Assembly (NCBI GenBank): GCA_030669415.1 | Contig: DAOVDS010000003.1 | Coordinates: 1 to 41,578, forward strand | Origin: a bacterium | GTDB lineage: Bacteria; Planctomycetota; SKW154; DAOVDS01 | Direction: 5' to 3' | Length of the DNA: 41,578 nucleotides | Shown here: positions 7,533 through 16,577 of the stretch, piece by piece | Layout: each line of letters begins with the position of its first letter | Position numbering within the stretch: the first letter of the stretch is position 1 | Made by a program: the position numbers and the translations under genes | The notes under the pieces: generated by a model | What the model was told of the DNA's origin: nothing | Databases searched by the model: none | Seen by the model: the letters and a program-made list of their open reading frames with translations, nothing else

Positions 7533-8777
7533 ATGAAGAAACACTCGATGTGGATTATCCTCGGTGCGATACTGCTTGTTGAGATTATCACCTACCTCGC
7601 CTTCGTCTCTCCCCGGGGAACTGTGATTGCGGACAAGGTGCGCAAGCTCAAGAGAACCACAAAAGCCCTGAGAGACTATGCGGACATGGGCGGGAAAATC
7701 CCGACGAGGCAGGTAAACAAGCTTCACAAGAAGAACAGGAGGACTCTCAAAGATGAGCATGATAGCTGTGTCGAGTTCTTCAAGGACGAAGACAGGAGAT
7801 TCAAGCAGTGGTTCGAGGAGCTGGGCATCAAGGACTGGGAGCGCCAGCCCACCCCCGCGCAGTTCCAGTCGCGCTACAGGGACCAGTTCAACAAGCTTCG
7901 CAAGTTCTGCGAGGATAATGGCATCTCGGTGAGCGATGAAGTTGCCACGCTCCTGGTCGAGCTCAAGAGCGGCGAGAAGCTCAAGGGCACACTCCTTCGT
8001 GAAGATGACACTGAGATAGTCATCCAGGTTGCCGGCAAGGAGACCATCCTGGCGCAAACAGAGGTCAAGAGAAAGGTGTGGGTTGCGCTCAAGCTCACAT
8101 CTGAAGAGCAGGCGACAGTCCAGAACTATATGAGATTCGCGCCGCCTCCTCAGGTGGATACGGACGAGACAGTCCCCGACAACGCCGCCGGGGGCTTCTG
8201 GGAGACGAGCAAGCTCAACGCCAAGAACCTCCGGACCGCACAGATGCAGTTCTGGGTGCAGAAGGCGTTCGTGGAAGCACTGAAAGAAGCCAATGGAAAG
8301 CAGCTTGTCTTCGCATCCTTCTACAAGGAGCGCGACGTCAGGAGAGGCAGGAAAGAGGAAGAGAGAAAGCCGCAGACCGCAATCGAGGCGCACTTCGAGC
8401 GAATGCCCGTGACCATGCTTGTCAAGATGCCCTACGGCTCAATCGCGACAATGCTCCAGTACTTGAACGCGAAATGCCCCGTCAACATGGAGTTCAAGAG
8501 CCTCAGGGTGGTAAAGCCCCTTCTGAGCACCATTTCGACCAGCCCCCACCCCCTGGTCAAGCTCGGTGTGACTTACACCCAGCAGGATGCGTTCAACGGG
8601 GTAATGCCGAAAGTGTTCAGCAAGCACGGCGGCGTCTACTTCGGGGAGGTGGTGAGAGACCAAAAGAGGAATCTGCCCGACCAGGACCAACTGATTAGCG
8701 AGCCGCCGGTCCTAGTCGAGTTCTCCTACTACGTGATGATGAAGATAGAGCCGAAACCAGCGGCAAAGAAACCGTAG
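7533..8777 (+). CDS. PilO-like inner-membrane protein of the pilus complex
   Basis: PilO forms heterodimers with PilN in the periplasm. This 414-residue protein has one N-terminal membrane segment (residues 6-25), a charged, probably helical stretch (about 30-140), a small beta-rich module (about 145-190, GEKLKGTLLREDDTEIVI) like the SH3-like 'GxxxKG' repeats of planctomycete exported proteins, and a C-terminal alpha/beta region (about 285-400) with MPVTMLVKMPYGSIATML that fits the ferredoxin-like PilO fold. The assignment rests on gene order and topology more than sequence. It is longer than usual PilO (about 200 residues). ATG 7533 follows CGGAGCGAAG. Confidence 0.65.
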   Translation: MKKHSMWIILGAILLVEIITYLAFVSPRGTVIADKVRKLKRTTKALRDYADMGGKIPTRQVNKLHKKNRRTLKDEHDSCVEFFKDEDRRFKQWFEELGIKDWERQPTPAQFQSRYRDQFNKLRKFCEDNGISVSDEVATLLVELKSGEKLKGTLLREDDTEIVIQVAGKETILAQTEVKRKVWVALKLTSEEQATVQNYMRFAPPPQVDTDETVPDNAAGGFWETSKLNAKNLRTAQMQFWVQKAFVEALKEANGKQLVFASFYKERDVRRGRKEEERKPQTAIEAHFERMPVTMLVKMPYGSIATMLQYLNAKCPVNMEFKSLRVVKPLLSTISTSPHPLVKLGVTYTQQDAFNGVMPKVFSKHGGVYFGEVVRDQKRNLPDQDQLISEPPVLVEFSYYVMMKIEPKPAAKKP

Positions 8778-8779
8778 TC

Positions 8780-8811
8780 AGTAGAAAAAGTAGAGAGTAG
8801 AACAGTAGAAC
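8780..8811 (+). repeat. Purine-rich degenerate repeat between pilus genes
   Basis: The stretch repeats AGTAGAA-like units (AGTAGAAAAAGTAGAG, then AGTAGAACAGTAGAAC). The same words, AGTAGAAAGTAGAG, occur in the palindrome inside mrdA near 2710-2722. It fills the 67-bp gap after the PilO-like gene. Confidence 0.4.
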
Positions 8812-8844
8812 TGCCGGTGCCGAGCGCCGGCGAAGGAGCGTCGG

Positions 8845-9882
8845 ATGGTTGAAGGCAATTTCAAAGACCTCTTGATTCGCCACGTCGAGAAATTCGCCCT
8901 TGGTGTTGTGCTGCTCATAATAATCATCTATCTGATATCCCTTGCCGTCGGCACCACCGAGGCTCGGAAACTCAAGGGCAAGGCTAACAGTGCCCTTGAG
9001 CGAATCAGGGACAACATGGAGAACCCCGCCCTGCCCGAGGATGTGAATGTAAGCTACGCTCACGATGTCCAGACCCCCTATAAGGAGGTGCCCGAGCCGG
9101 GCAGGGAGCCCAGATGGTTTCCGTTCAAGCGGCCCTACATTATTCGCAAGGCGAAGTTCGAGGACCCTACCCAATCTGTGCATCGCCCCCCCACGCTCTC
9201 GGCCACTGCTGACATCGGGCAGGTCAAGCTCTCATGGAAAGAGGCGCAGGACAACAGGAACATCGATGTCCTTGGCTACACTCTCCGGCGAAGAGAGGGC
9301 GAGGGCAACTGGCTCAAGCTCAAGAGCTTCGATGTCGAGGCGCGCGATTACGTCGACAAGACTGTCAGGCCCATCACCAAGTATGCCTACAGGATTACCT
9401 CGCACGCGAAGGAGAAGGACCCGAGGGTGCCTCTCAAGAACTCCGATGAGCCAAGCAAGACGGCCCTGGTGGAGACCCCGTTCAACATGGAGTTCGACAC
9501 CGAGCACATGATGCCCCACGAGAACAAGGTAAGGATAAAAATAACATACCGCAAGTCGGGCACCGAGGAAGTCACGGAGTGGGTGTGGATTGAGAAGGGC
9601 AAGAACATCAAGGTGAAGGACATCGAGACAGACTGGAAGCTCAAGAGCTTCGGGGAGAGGAAGCTCGGCCCGGCGAAAGTGGTGAAGTATATTGTTATTG
9701 TCAACTCGAAAGGAAAAGAAATGACCATCCCGCCGACCGAGGGTACGCAGCCCGAGGGTGGCGAAAAACCTGAAGAGCCTGAGAAACCACCGGAAGAACC
9801 CGAGAAACCCGAAGACCCGGAAAAGAAAACGCCCGAAGAACCGGAAGACCCGGGTGGTGGCTGGCTCCCACCGGGGAAATGA
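8845..9882 (+). CDS. Membrane-anchored fibronectin type III protein of the pilus operon
   Basis: The protein has 345 residues. An N-terminal membrane segment (about 17-36) is followed by a periplasmic region. A fibronectin type III-like domain (about 118-215) starts at PPTLSATADIGQVKLSW and contains GYTLRRREGEGNW. A beta-rich region follows, and the tail (about 300-345) is Pro/Glu-rich. It lies between the PilO-like gene and the secretin, where PilP, the lipoprotein that connects PilN/PilO to PilQ, is usually found. It lacks a lipobox, so a functional analogue of PilP is inference. ATG 8845 is preceded by AAGGAG. Confidence 0.7.
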   Translation: MVEGNFKDLLIRHVEKFALGVVLLIIIIYLISLAVGTTEARKLKGKANSALERIRDNMENPALPEDVNVSYAHDVQTPYKEVPEPGREPRWFPFKRPYIIRKAKFEDPTQSVHRPPTLSATADIGQVKLSWKEAQDNRNIDVLGYTLRRREGEGNWLKLKSFDVEARDYVDKTVRPITKYAYRITSHAKEKDPRVPLKNSDEPSKTALVETPFNMEFDTEHMMPHENKVRIKITYRKSGTEEVTEWVWIEKGKNIKVKDIETDWKLKSFGERKLGPAKVVKYIVIVNSKGKEMTIPPTEGTQPEGGEKPEEPEKPPEEPEKPEDPEKKTPEEPEDPGGGWLPPGK

Positions 9883-10061
9883 ACAGGCGCGAGGCTCGAA
9901 GACCGGGCGCTCCTGCTGTGTCCCCTGACGAAAAACTACTGTTGAAAATTACCCGCTTTTTGGCCGGAGTTGTGACAATTCCGTGACAAGTTCATCCTAT
10001 GGTGCTTGTTGCAGGAAACAGAGATGTCTCGACGCAAGCGTCTTCGATAAAGGAGCGACAC

Positions 10062-12695
10062 ATGAGAACTGCCTCACGGTACTTCGTGCTTATCCTGCTG
10101 TTCGGGGTCCTGGGCGGCCTGACAGTCGGCTGCGGGTCCGCACAGGTGCGGGAGCGCTCGGCGGTCGCGCCCACGCAGGCTGCGCCGCTTGCTGCCGGCC
10201 CGACCGATGGTAATGGGCCGCAGAACGGCGAGGAGGCCCCTGCTCCGGAGGGGGGAGCCACGAGAGAGCTTTCCGTCCCGGAGGAGACGGCGAGAATCAT
10301 GGAGGTCATGGGCGTTGAAGAAGGCGCCAAGAAGGAAACGGCCGAGAGGTTCTATCGCTCCGGGCTCAACCTGTACCGGCAGCTTCGGTACGAGGAGGCT
10401 GCACACGACCTGCGGATTGCGGCGCTGCTGGACCGCGAGCACGAGAAAGCCAGGAAACTCCTCTATGAAGTTCTCTGGATACTTGGCGAGCGCAGGGGCG
10501 AGATACACGATGTCGCACGCCAGCTTGTAAATGAACGACTTGTCAGTATCCAGCAGGCCCAGGCCGAGATGGAGCGCGTGTACGTGGAAGCGCGCAGGCT
10601 CTTCGATGACAAGCAGTTCGACGAAGCCATAGACAGGTTCGAGCGGGTCCTCGAGATTATCCGATGGTTCCCCTACTTCATCGACAAGAAGGGCTACGAG
10701 GATGCCGCGAAGTTCTGGATAGGGCTCGCCCGTATCGAGGCGGAGGCGAAGGATGCGTTCACCAGGGCCAAGCTGCACACAATCGCGGTAGAGCAAAAGG
10801 AGTTCGCTCAGGCCCAGGATTACCGGTACGTCCGCGCGAAGATAACGACGCTTGTCGGGAAGGCGAAGGAGGCGCTGAGGCTCGAGAAATACGCCCGCGC
10901 GGAGGACCTGCTGGCCAAGGTGCTCCGTCTCGACCCGCACAACGATGAGGCGATAAAGCTCAAGCAACACGCCACCAAGTACCGCCACCTCAAGAAGGCG
11001 CTCCGGAACGTGCAGGACAAGGTGGAGGCGCTCAAGAGAGCGTTCGAGAACGTGGACAGGGTCTCAATCCCCTACGCGGACCTGCTGCGGTTCCCCAACG
11101 CGGAAGAGTGGGAGATTATCTCCCAGCGCGAGCTGCCCCTGATGAAGCTGCTTAGGCGGGAAGAAAGCCCCGCCGTGCGCCGGATAAAGAGCAAGCTGGA
11201 AAACCAGAAAGTGACAATCAACTTCTCCGAGACGCCGTTCGAGGAGGCGATAAACTTCCTGCGTGATATTACGGGGCTCAACTTCGTCATCTCTAACAGC
11301 GCCATGGATGTCGTGGCCGATGCGGCGGTTTCACTGCGGCTGCGCGAGATACGCCTCAAGAACGCGCTCGCCCTTATCCTCGCGGCAGATGAGTCGCTGC
11401 AGTGGACCATCAAGCACGATGTCATCTACATCTCAACGGAAGAGGATGAGCCGCCCGAACTGTTCCTCGAGTTCTACAACGTCTCGGAGCTTGTCCAGAA
11501 CGTGCCCGATTTCCCCGCCCCTCAGATCGCGCTGCGCGACCAGGGCAACCCGTGGGAAGGGGGCGGCGGCGGCGGCGGTGGCGGCGGCGGTATCATCGAC
11601 CTCGGTGACTCCGACGACGATACGGGCGGAGGCGTGGGCTTCGACTGGGAGAAGCTCCAGGAGCTTATCGAGCGGATACTCGGCGACATGGAGGACGAGG
11701 GCGAGATACGCTACACCGGCGGGCTGCTTATTGTCCGCAAGCCACTCGAGGCCCACAAGAAGATTCAGAAGCTCCTCTCAACACTGCGAAAGACCGTCGG
11801 TATTATGGTCACTATCGAGGCGAGGTTCGTGGATGTCCAGGACAACTTCCTCGAGTCGCTCGGCATTGACTGGCGCGACCTGCCGCCGACAATAAACGAG
11901 ACCACAGGCCCGGGTGGCGGGAACGTCTCCGCCGGTTACCACTACATCAACGCCCAGGGACAAAACGAACTGCGCGGGCGTATCGCCAACACGCTGAGCC
12001 TGCCGCTCGCCGCCGGATTCCCCTTCAACATGAGTGAAGTAGGCGGCATGGCCGTCCAGTTCAACCTGACACAGGAGTACCAGGTGCAGGCGATCCTCGA
12101 CGCAGTCACCAAGAACTTCAAGGTGAGAGAGCTCTCCGCGCCGAGAATCACCGTCTTCAACACCCAGCGCTCGCATCTAATGGCAATCTACCAGGAGTCC
12201 TATCTGGCCGATATAGAAATAAACACCGTCGGTATCCCGACGCTGCAGCCGGTAATAGGCATCCTCAACCACGGCTCCATCCTCGAAGCCAAGCCCGTCG
12301 TTACCTACGACAAGAAGTACGTGCTCGTCGAGGTCAAGCCGACCATGGCCGTGGACCTCACGGGCCTCACCCAGGACCGTACCGGCAGAACTGTCATATT
12401 GCAGCAGGGCCTCACTGCCGTGAACATCGAGCTGCCCACACTCTCGCTGACCAGGATTCGCACCACTGTGATTGTCCCGGACGGCGGAACAGTTATACTC
12501 GGCGGGCTCAAGAACCTGGTTCACCACGAGCTCGATACCACCGTCCCGCTCCTGGGTCAGATACCCCTTATCAAGAACCTCTTCCGCAAGAAAGGTAACA
12601 TGAAGCTGCGCCGGAACCTCGTGATCCTCCTCAAGGCGGATATAACCATCCTGCGGGAGAAGGAAGAGCAGTTGTTTGGTTCCAGCAACTGGTAA
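10062..12695 (+). CDS. Lipoprotein secretin, PilQ/GspD-like outer-membrane channel
   Basis: Secretins form the outer-membrane pore through which the pilus passes. The 877-residue protein starts with a lipoprotein signal ending in TVGC (Cys about residue 24). A TPR-like helical region (about 80-330) precedes a secretin N domain (about 385-470, KVTINFSETPFEEAINFLRD). A run of 11 glycines with an acidic linker sits near residues 498-525. The C-terminal secretin domain has ESLGIDW, ELSAPRITVFN, TVIVPDGGTVILGG and VPLLGQIPLIKNLF. ATG 10062 follows AAGGAG; an in-frame GTG at 9999 would bury the signal peptide. The 179-bp gap before it holds a small GACGC-AA-GCGTC hairpin near 10030. Confidence 0.92.
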   Translation: MRTASRYFVLILLFGVLGGLTVGCGSAQVRERSAVAPTQAAPLAAGPTDGNGPQNGEEAPAPEGGATRELSVPEETARIMEVMGVEEGAKKETAERFYRSGLNLYRQLRYEEAAHDLRIAALLDREHEKARKLLYEVLWILGERRGEIHDVARQLVNERLVSIQQAQAEMERVYVEARRLFDDKQFDEAIDRFERVLEIIRWFPYFIDKKGYEDAAKFWIGLARIEAEAKDAFTRAKLHTIAVEQKEFAQAQDYRYVRAKITTLVGKAKEALRLEKYARAEDLLAKVLRLDPHNDEAIKLKQHATKYRHLKKALRNVQDKVEALKRAFENVDRVSIPYADLLRFPNAEEWEIISQRELPLMKLLRREESPAVRRIKSKLENQKVTINFSETPFEEAINFLRDITGLNFVISNSAMDVVADAAVSLRLREIRLKNALALILAADESLQWTIKHDVIYISTEEDEPPELFLEFYNVSELVQNVPDFPAPQIALRDQGNPWEGGGGGGGGGGGIIDLGDSDDDTGGGVGFDWEKLQELIERILGDMEDEGEIRYTGGLLIVRKPLEAHKKIQKLLSTLRKTVGIMVTIEARFVDVQDNFLESLGIDWRDLPPTINETTGPGGGNVSAGYHYINAQGQNELRGRIANTLSLPLAAGFPFNMSEVGGMAVQFNLTQEYQVQAILDAVTKNFKVRELSAPRITVFNTQRSHLMAIYQESYLADIEINTVGIPTLQPVIGILNHGSILEAKPVVTYDKKYVLVEVKPTMAVDLTGLTQDRTGRTVILQQGLTAVNIELPTLSLTRIRTTVIVPDGGTVILGGLKNLVHHELDTTVPLLGQIPLIKNLFRKKGNMKLRRNLVILLKADITILREKEEQLFGSSNW

Positions 12696-12713
12696 AAGCT
12701 GCCAATAGAGTAT

Positions 12714-12741
12714 TGCGTTAACACAAAGTCCAGCGTATAAT
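12714..12741 (+). promoter_or_regulatory. Promoter of the metallopeptidase gene, with its -10 box in a terminator loop
   Basis: TTGCGT (12714-12719) and a perfect TATAAT (12736-12741) are 16 bp apart. The -10 box coincides with the loop of the terminator hairpin at 12725-12757. Transcripts from this promoter start near 12748, so they lack the 5' half of that stem and cannot form it. Confidence 0.6.
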
Positions 12742-12757
12742 GCGCTGGACTTTTTTT
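12725..12757 (+). terminator. Rho-independent terminator of the pilus operon
   Basis: GTCCAGCG (12728-12735) pairs perfectly with CGCTGGAC (12743-12750). The stem is extended by AAA/TTT and followed by seven T residues. It begins 29 bp after the secretin stop. Confidence 0.85.
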
Positions 12758-12771
12758 CAAAGGAGTAAGCT

Positions 12772-14220
12772 GTGAAGAAACTTGCGCTCCTGCTCGTGCT
12801 GGCCCTCTTGCTGCCCGTCTACCTATTGGCACAGGAGGAGCCTGAGCAAAAGCCCCAAGAGACGCTTGAGCAGAAGCTCCTGGGCCAGGTTGATTCATTC
12901 AAGAAGGCTGTCAGCAGGATTCGAGGCAAGGAGTTCCGCGGCGACTTCAAGGTCGGCATCAAGACGAAAGAAGAGCTGCGCAAACTCATCCTCGAAAAGA
13001 GCAAAGAGGATGAGATGCTCGGGGAGTTCGAAAAGACCCGCAAACTCCTTGTCAAGCTCGGCGCTGTCAAGCCCGAGTTCGACCTCAGAAAGACCCTCAC
13101 CGAGATGCTGACCGAGCAGATCGCAGGCTTCTACGACCCGGAAGCCAAGGCGCTCTATCTCATGGAGGAAACCGCCGCCGGTCCAACTACGGGAATGGTC
13201 CTTGCACACGAGATGTTCCACGCCCTTCAGGACCAGTACTTCCACATCAGGGCAATGCAGCAGGTGATTCTCAACAACGATGACCGCTACCTCGCCATTA
13301 TGGGCATTATCGAAGGTGAAGCTACCCTGGGAGGCTTCGAGTACGATTTCGAGAAAAAAGGCGTGTCCATAATTACACTGCCCATGCTTGACAACTTTGG
13401 CGCAATCGCCCGCGCGGGTTTCGAAATGGACCTAAGAATGAAGCCGGATTCCGCCATGGCCAGAGCTCCCAAGATTATCCGCGAAATGCTTATCTTCCAG
13501 TATTGCGAAGGCTCGTCCTTCGTGCAGAAATTCCTGCAGAAGCACAAGTCCTGGAAAGCGCTTGACAAGCTCTTCGAACGCCCGCCGCTCTCCACGGAAC
13601 AGATAATGCACCCCGACAAGTACCTCGGCGAGAAAGATTATCCCGTGCGCATTCATCTGCCCGAGCTTCACAAGAAGCTTAATGGCCAGTGGGAAGAGGT
13701 CACAACCAGCACAATGGGAGAGTTCCTGCTGAAAGTGCTTCTGTCCGAGTTTGTGGACGGCAAGACCGCCGCAGCCGCGGCCGCTGGGTGGGACGGCGAC
13801 TCCTACACCTTCATCGCGTCGAAGGAAAAAGGCGGGCCACAGATTATTGCCTGGCTTTCCGTCTGGGACTCCAAGGATGATGCTGAGGAATTTGTCAAAG
13901 CATACGCCGCGGCACTTGGCAAGCGCTACAAGAAAGAGCCGGAGCTTACTAACACCGGCTACTTCCTCAACATCAAGCAGGGAGAGGAGACGGCACTCAT
14001 CCATTTCGCCGGGACGCAGGTCCTCATAATCCAGGGCGCGCCGCGCTCACTGCTTCCGAAAATAACGGCCGAGATGCTCAAGGCACGCCAGGTGGTTATG
14101 AAGGAGGCTGACTTCGGCGACCTGTCCAGGAAGAAACTGGAGCTGCCCAAGATACCTGAGAAACCGGAACCGCCGCCGGAGAAAGAGCCGGAGAAGGAAC
14201 CCGCGAAGAGAGATTTCTAA
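12772..14220 (+). CDS. Secreted zinc metallopeptidase-like protein (HExxH)
   Basis: The 482-residue protein has a Sec signal peptide (about 1-20, ending LLAQ). A helical charged region precedes a gluzincin-like core: GFYDPEAKALYL, then HEMFHALQDQYF (zinc ligands in HEMFH, near residue 145), then a helix with GIIEGEATLGG, whose Glu is a plausible third ligand. The C-terminal third has a segment resembling an ALKQ/AAAAG beta domain, and the tail is Pro/Glu/Lys-rich. I do not recognise a named family; substrate and location (periplasm or surface) are inferred. GTG 12772 follows AAAGGAG. It has its own promoter and lies between the pilus operon and the glucan genes. Confidence 0.78.
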   Translation: MKKLALLLVLALLLPVYLLAQEEPEQKPQETLEQKLLGQVDSFKKAVSRIRGKEFRGDFKVGIKTKEELRKLILEKSKEDEMLGEFEKTRKLLVKLGAVKPEFDLRKTLTEMLTEQIAGFYDPEAKALYLMEETAAGPTTGMVLAHEMFHALQDQYFHIRAMQQVILNNDDRYLAIMGIIEGEATLGGFEYDFEKKGVSIITLPMLDNFGAIARAGFEMDLRMKPDSAMARAPKIIREMLIFQYCEGSSFVQKFLQKHKSWKALDKLFERPPLSTEQIMHPDKYLGEKDYPVRIHLPELHKKLNGQWEEVTTSTMGEFLLKVLLSEFVDGKTAAAAAAGWDGDSYTFIASKEKGGPQIIAWLSVWDSKDDAEEFVKAYAAALGKRYKKEPELTNTGYFLNIKQGEETALIHFAGTQVLIIQGAPRSLLPKITAEMLKARQVVMKEADFGDLSRKKLELPKIPEKPEPPPEKEPEKEPAKRDF

Positions 14221-14240
14221 TATTCCAGAGCCGCGGGGTT

Positions 14241-14303
14241 GTCCCGAAGGGACTTTCATAAAAGTGGTGGCGCAGCCACTCCTGTAAAATGTGCCTACGG
14301 CAC
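14241..14303. repeat. Cluster of three short hairpins upstream of a GH57 gene
   Basis: GTCCC-GAA-GGGAC (14241-14253), AGTGG/CCACT (14263-14280) and GTGCC-TAC-GGCAC (14291-14303) follow each other with short AT-rich spacers. None has a T-tract, so they are not a simple terminator. The layout resembles the hairpin strings at 25864-25908 and 26111-26209. Confidence 0.55.
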
Positions 14304-14336
14304 CGCCACCGCGGAAAATAAGCGTGGAAAAACACC

Positions 14337-16490
14337 ATGGCCGACGTTGCAGTCGCCTTCCTGTGGCATTATCACCAGCCGGACTACCGCCACCCGCGCA
14401 CGCGTGAGGCGCTGCTGCCGTGGACGCGGCTCCACGGGGTCAAGGACTACTACGCCATGGCGAAGATCGCCGCCGAATTCCCGGCAGTCAGGCAGAACTT
14501 CAACCTCGTTCCATCCATGCTTGACCAGCTTCTCGAAATCGCCGGCGGCACGGCGGACCTCTACCTGCGCTACTCACGCAAGCCTGCATCCGAGCTGAGC
14601 CCAGAGGAGCGCGCCTTCATAGTAGCAGAATTCTTCAGCACCAACTGGCGAACCATGATTGAGCCTTTTCCAAGGTTCGCCGAGCTGCTGGGTCTGAGCG
14701 GCAAGAAATCCGCGCAGTCCGCCCACGATGCGGCCCGGCGTTTCGGCAGGCAGGACCTGCTTGACCTGCAGGTCTGGTTCAACCTTGTCTGGTTCCATCC
14801 CTACAGCCGGGAGAAAGAGCGGCTCGTGGCCGGCCTGATAGAGAAGGAGAGAGGCTTCACCGAGGATGAGAAAAACAAGCTCCTCGACCTGCAGATAGAG
14901 CTTCTGGGCGAAGTGGTGCCACTTTACGGCGCCCTCGCGGACTCGGGTCAGGCGGAGCTTACCACATCTCCCTACTATCACCCGATTCTGCCGCTTCTGT
15001 GCGACATCGAGACAGCCCACCAGGCAATGCCCGGCGTCCCGCTGCCGCTTGAGTTCCCCAGAGCACCCGAAGATGCCCTCACCCAGATGCGAAAGGCAAT
15101 CCGCAGGCACGAAGAGCTCTTCGGCACCAGGCCCAGCGGTGTGTGGCCCTCCGAGGGCGGCGTGAGCACGCAGGTAATAGACATCCTCGCGCAGGCCGGA
15201 ATCGACTGGTGCGCCACAGACGAGGAGATACTGTCAGCCACGCTCTCGGGCTCCGGCAGGGTTCTCAGGCTCGATGGCCCCGGGCGCGCCGAGCTGCTCT
15301 ATCGCGGCTACCGCGCAGAGTCGAATGGCCACTCCGTCAAAGTGGTCTTCCGCGACCACTACCTCTCGGACCTGATTGGCTTCACCTATTACGCCTACGA
15401 CCCTTCTGAGGCCGCCGCCAACTTCGTCAACCACCTGCACCGCATCGCCGAGACGGCCGCGCGCAAAGGCTCCGGAACCTGGATTGTACCTGTGATTCTC
15501 GACGGCGAGAACGCATGGGAAGCCTACCCGTGCGGCGGGCTGGTATTCCTGCGCGAGCTTTTCGGCCTCCTGAGCGTCTCGAAGCGCGTGCGCACGACAA
15601 GAATCTCAGACTACCTCGAAGATGCCGACCTCAAGCCCCTAAGCGGCCTGTTCGCCGGCTCGTGGATTGGGCACAGCTTCCGGGTCTGGGTTGGCGAAGA
15701 GCTCAACAACAAGGCCTGGAACTGCCTCGGGCGCACGCGCAAAGCGCTCGTCAAGGCCCGCGACCGGCTCTCCGAGGAAGCCGCAGGGCAGGCGTGGGAG
15801 CAGATCCACATGGCCGAGGGCAGCGACTGGTTCTGGTGGCTCTCACAGCAGCACAGCAGCCCGCATGACGAGCAGTTCGACATCCTTTTTCGCACCCACC
15901 TCGCGGGCGTCTTCGAGGCAATTGGCGAAGAGATTCCGCCCTTTGTTGATGAGCCTATCCTGCGCGTCGCCGAAGCCGCCTATACCCAGCCGTACGCCCT
16001 GCTCGATGTGCGTATTGACGGGCGCAGGTCGGACTACTTTGAATGGCTCTGCGCCGGCCGCTACGACCCGGCGGGCGACCAGGGCGCCATGGCGCGGCCC
16101 GCAGGCTCGCTTGTGAAAGAAATCTACTTCGGCTTCGACCTGGATAATTTCTACCTGAGAATAGACCTGACCAGCGACGCGGCCGAACTCCCGGATGCAT
16201 CGCTGGCGGTCCGCTTCCTGGAGCCCGGGGAAGTGGAGCTTCGCGCAGAATCCCTGCGCAGTAAGACGCTCATGACGCAGGCGCGCACCGAGGTGGGCGA
16301 GATGGCGGCCAACAGGTTTGTCGAGCTGGCCATACCATTCCGGGCGCTCGGCATCCGGCAGGGGCAGCGCGCCAAGTTCCAGGTGGAGTTGTCGACACCC
16401 GGGGGCGCAGTCGAGAGACTCCCATTCTCCGGCCCGATTGTCTTCACTTCCCCCACCGACGAGTTCGACCAGGTGCAGTGGCAGGTTTGA
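14337..16490 (+). CDS. Glycoside hydrolase family 57 (amylase/amylopullulanase-like)
   Basis: GH57 enzymes cleave or transfer alpha-glucans with retention of configuration. The 717-residue protein opens with LWHYHQPDY, the first conserved block. The nucleophile region is GVWPSEGGVS (Glu near residue 275) and the acid/base region is VILDGENAWE (Asp near residue 390). The C-terminal part after about residue 540 has a beta-rich segment that may bind carbohydrate. No signal peptide is visible, so it should act in the cytoplasm on glycogen-type glucan. It starts at ATG 14337 and is followed by galT and glgA on the same strand. The exact activity cannot be read from sequence alone. Confidence 0.9.
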   Translation: MADVAVAFLWHYHQPDYRHPRTREALLPWTRLHGVKDYYAMAKIAAEFPAVRQNFNLVPSMLDQLLEIAGGTADLYLRYSRKPASELSPEERAFIVAEFFSTNWRTMIEPFPRFAELLGLSGKKSAQSAHDAARRFGRQDLLDLQVWFNLVWFHPYSREKERLVAGLIEKERGFTEDEKNKLLDLQIELLGEVVPLYGALADSGQAELTTSPYYHPILPLLCDIETAHQAMPGVPLPLEFPRAPEDALTQMRKAIRRHEELFGTRPSGVWPSEGGVSTQVIDILAQAGIDWCATDEEILSATLSGSGRVLRLDGPGRAELLYRGYRAESNGHSVKVVFRDHYLSDLIGFTYYAYDPSEAAANFVNHLHRIAETAARKGSGTWIVPVILDGENAWEAYPCGGLVFLRELFGLLSVSKRVRTTRISDYLEDADLKPLSGLFAGSWIGHSFRVWVGEELNNKAWNCLGRTRKALVKARDRLSEEAAGQAWEQIHMAEGSDWFWWLSQQHSSPHDEQFDILFRTHLAGVFEAIGEEIPPFVDEPILRVAEAAYTQPYALLDVRIDGRRSDYFEWLCAGRYDPAGDQGAMARPAGSLVKEIYFGFDLDNFYLRIDLTSDAAELPDASLAVRFLEPGEVELRAESLRSKTLMTQARTEVGEMAANRFVELAIPFRALGIRQGQRAKFQVELSTPGGAVERLPFSGPIVFTSPTDEFDQVQWQV

Positions 16491-16512
16491 GAAAAAATAG
16501 CAGACAGAAAAC

Positions 16513-16565
16513 AGTGGACGCTATACTGGTTCCTGCTGTATGCTGCCTGCTGTCTATCGTCCACT
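16513..16565. repeat. Imperfect palindrome between GH57 and galT genes
   Basis: AGTGGACG (16513-16520) and CGTCCACT (16558-16565) form an 8-bp inverted repeat around a low-complexity CTG-rich core. TATACT at 16522-16527 could be a -10 box for the downstream gene, but no good -35 is visible. Confidence 0.4.
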
Positions 16566-16577
16566 CAGGAGCTTGAG

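Noticed and set aside
5733-8393. 886-codon minus-strand frame opposite the PilM-PilN and PilO-like genes
   Set aside because: It is an antisense shadow of GC-rich coding sequence, with biased Leu/Arg/Val composition and no motif.
11558-11595. GGC-rich run in the secretin gene as a mobile or regulatory repeat
   Set aside because: It is a polyglycine linker within a well-conserved secretin and needs no other explanation.
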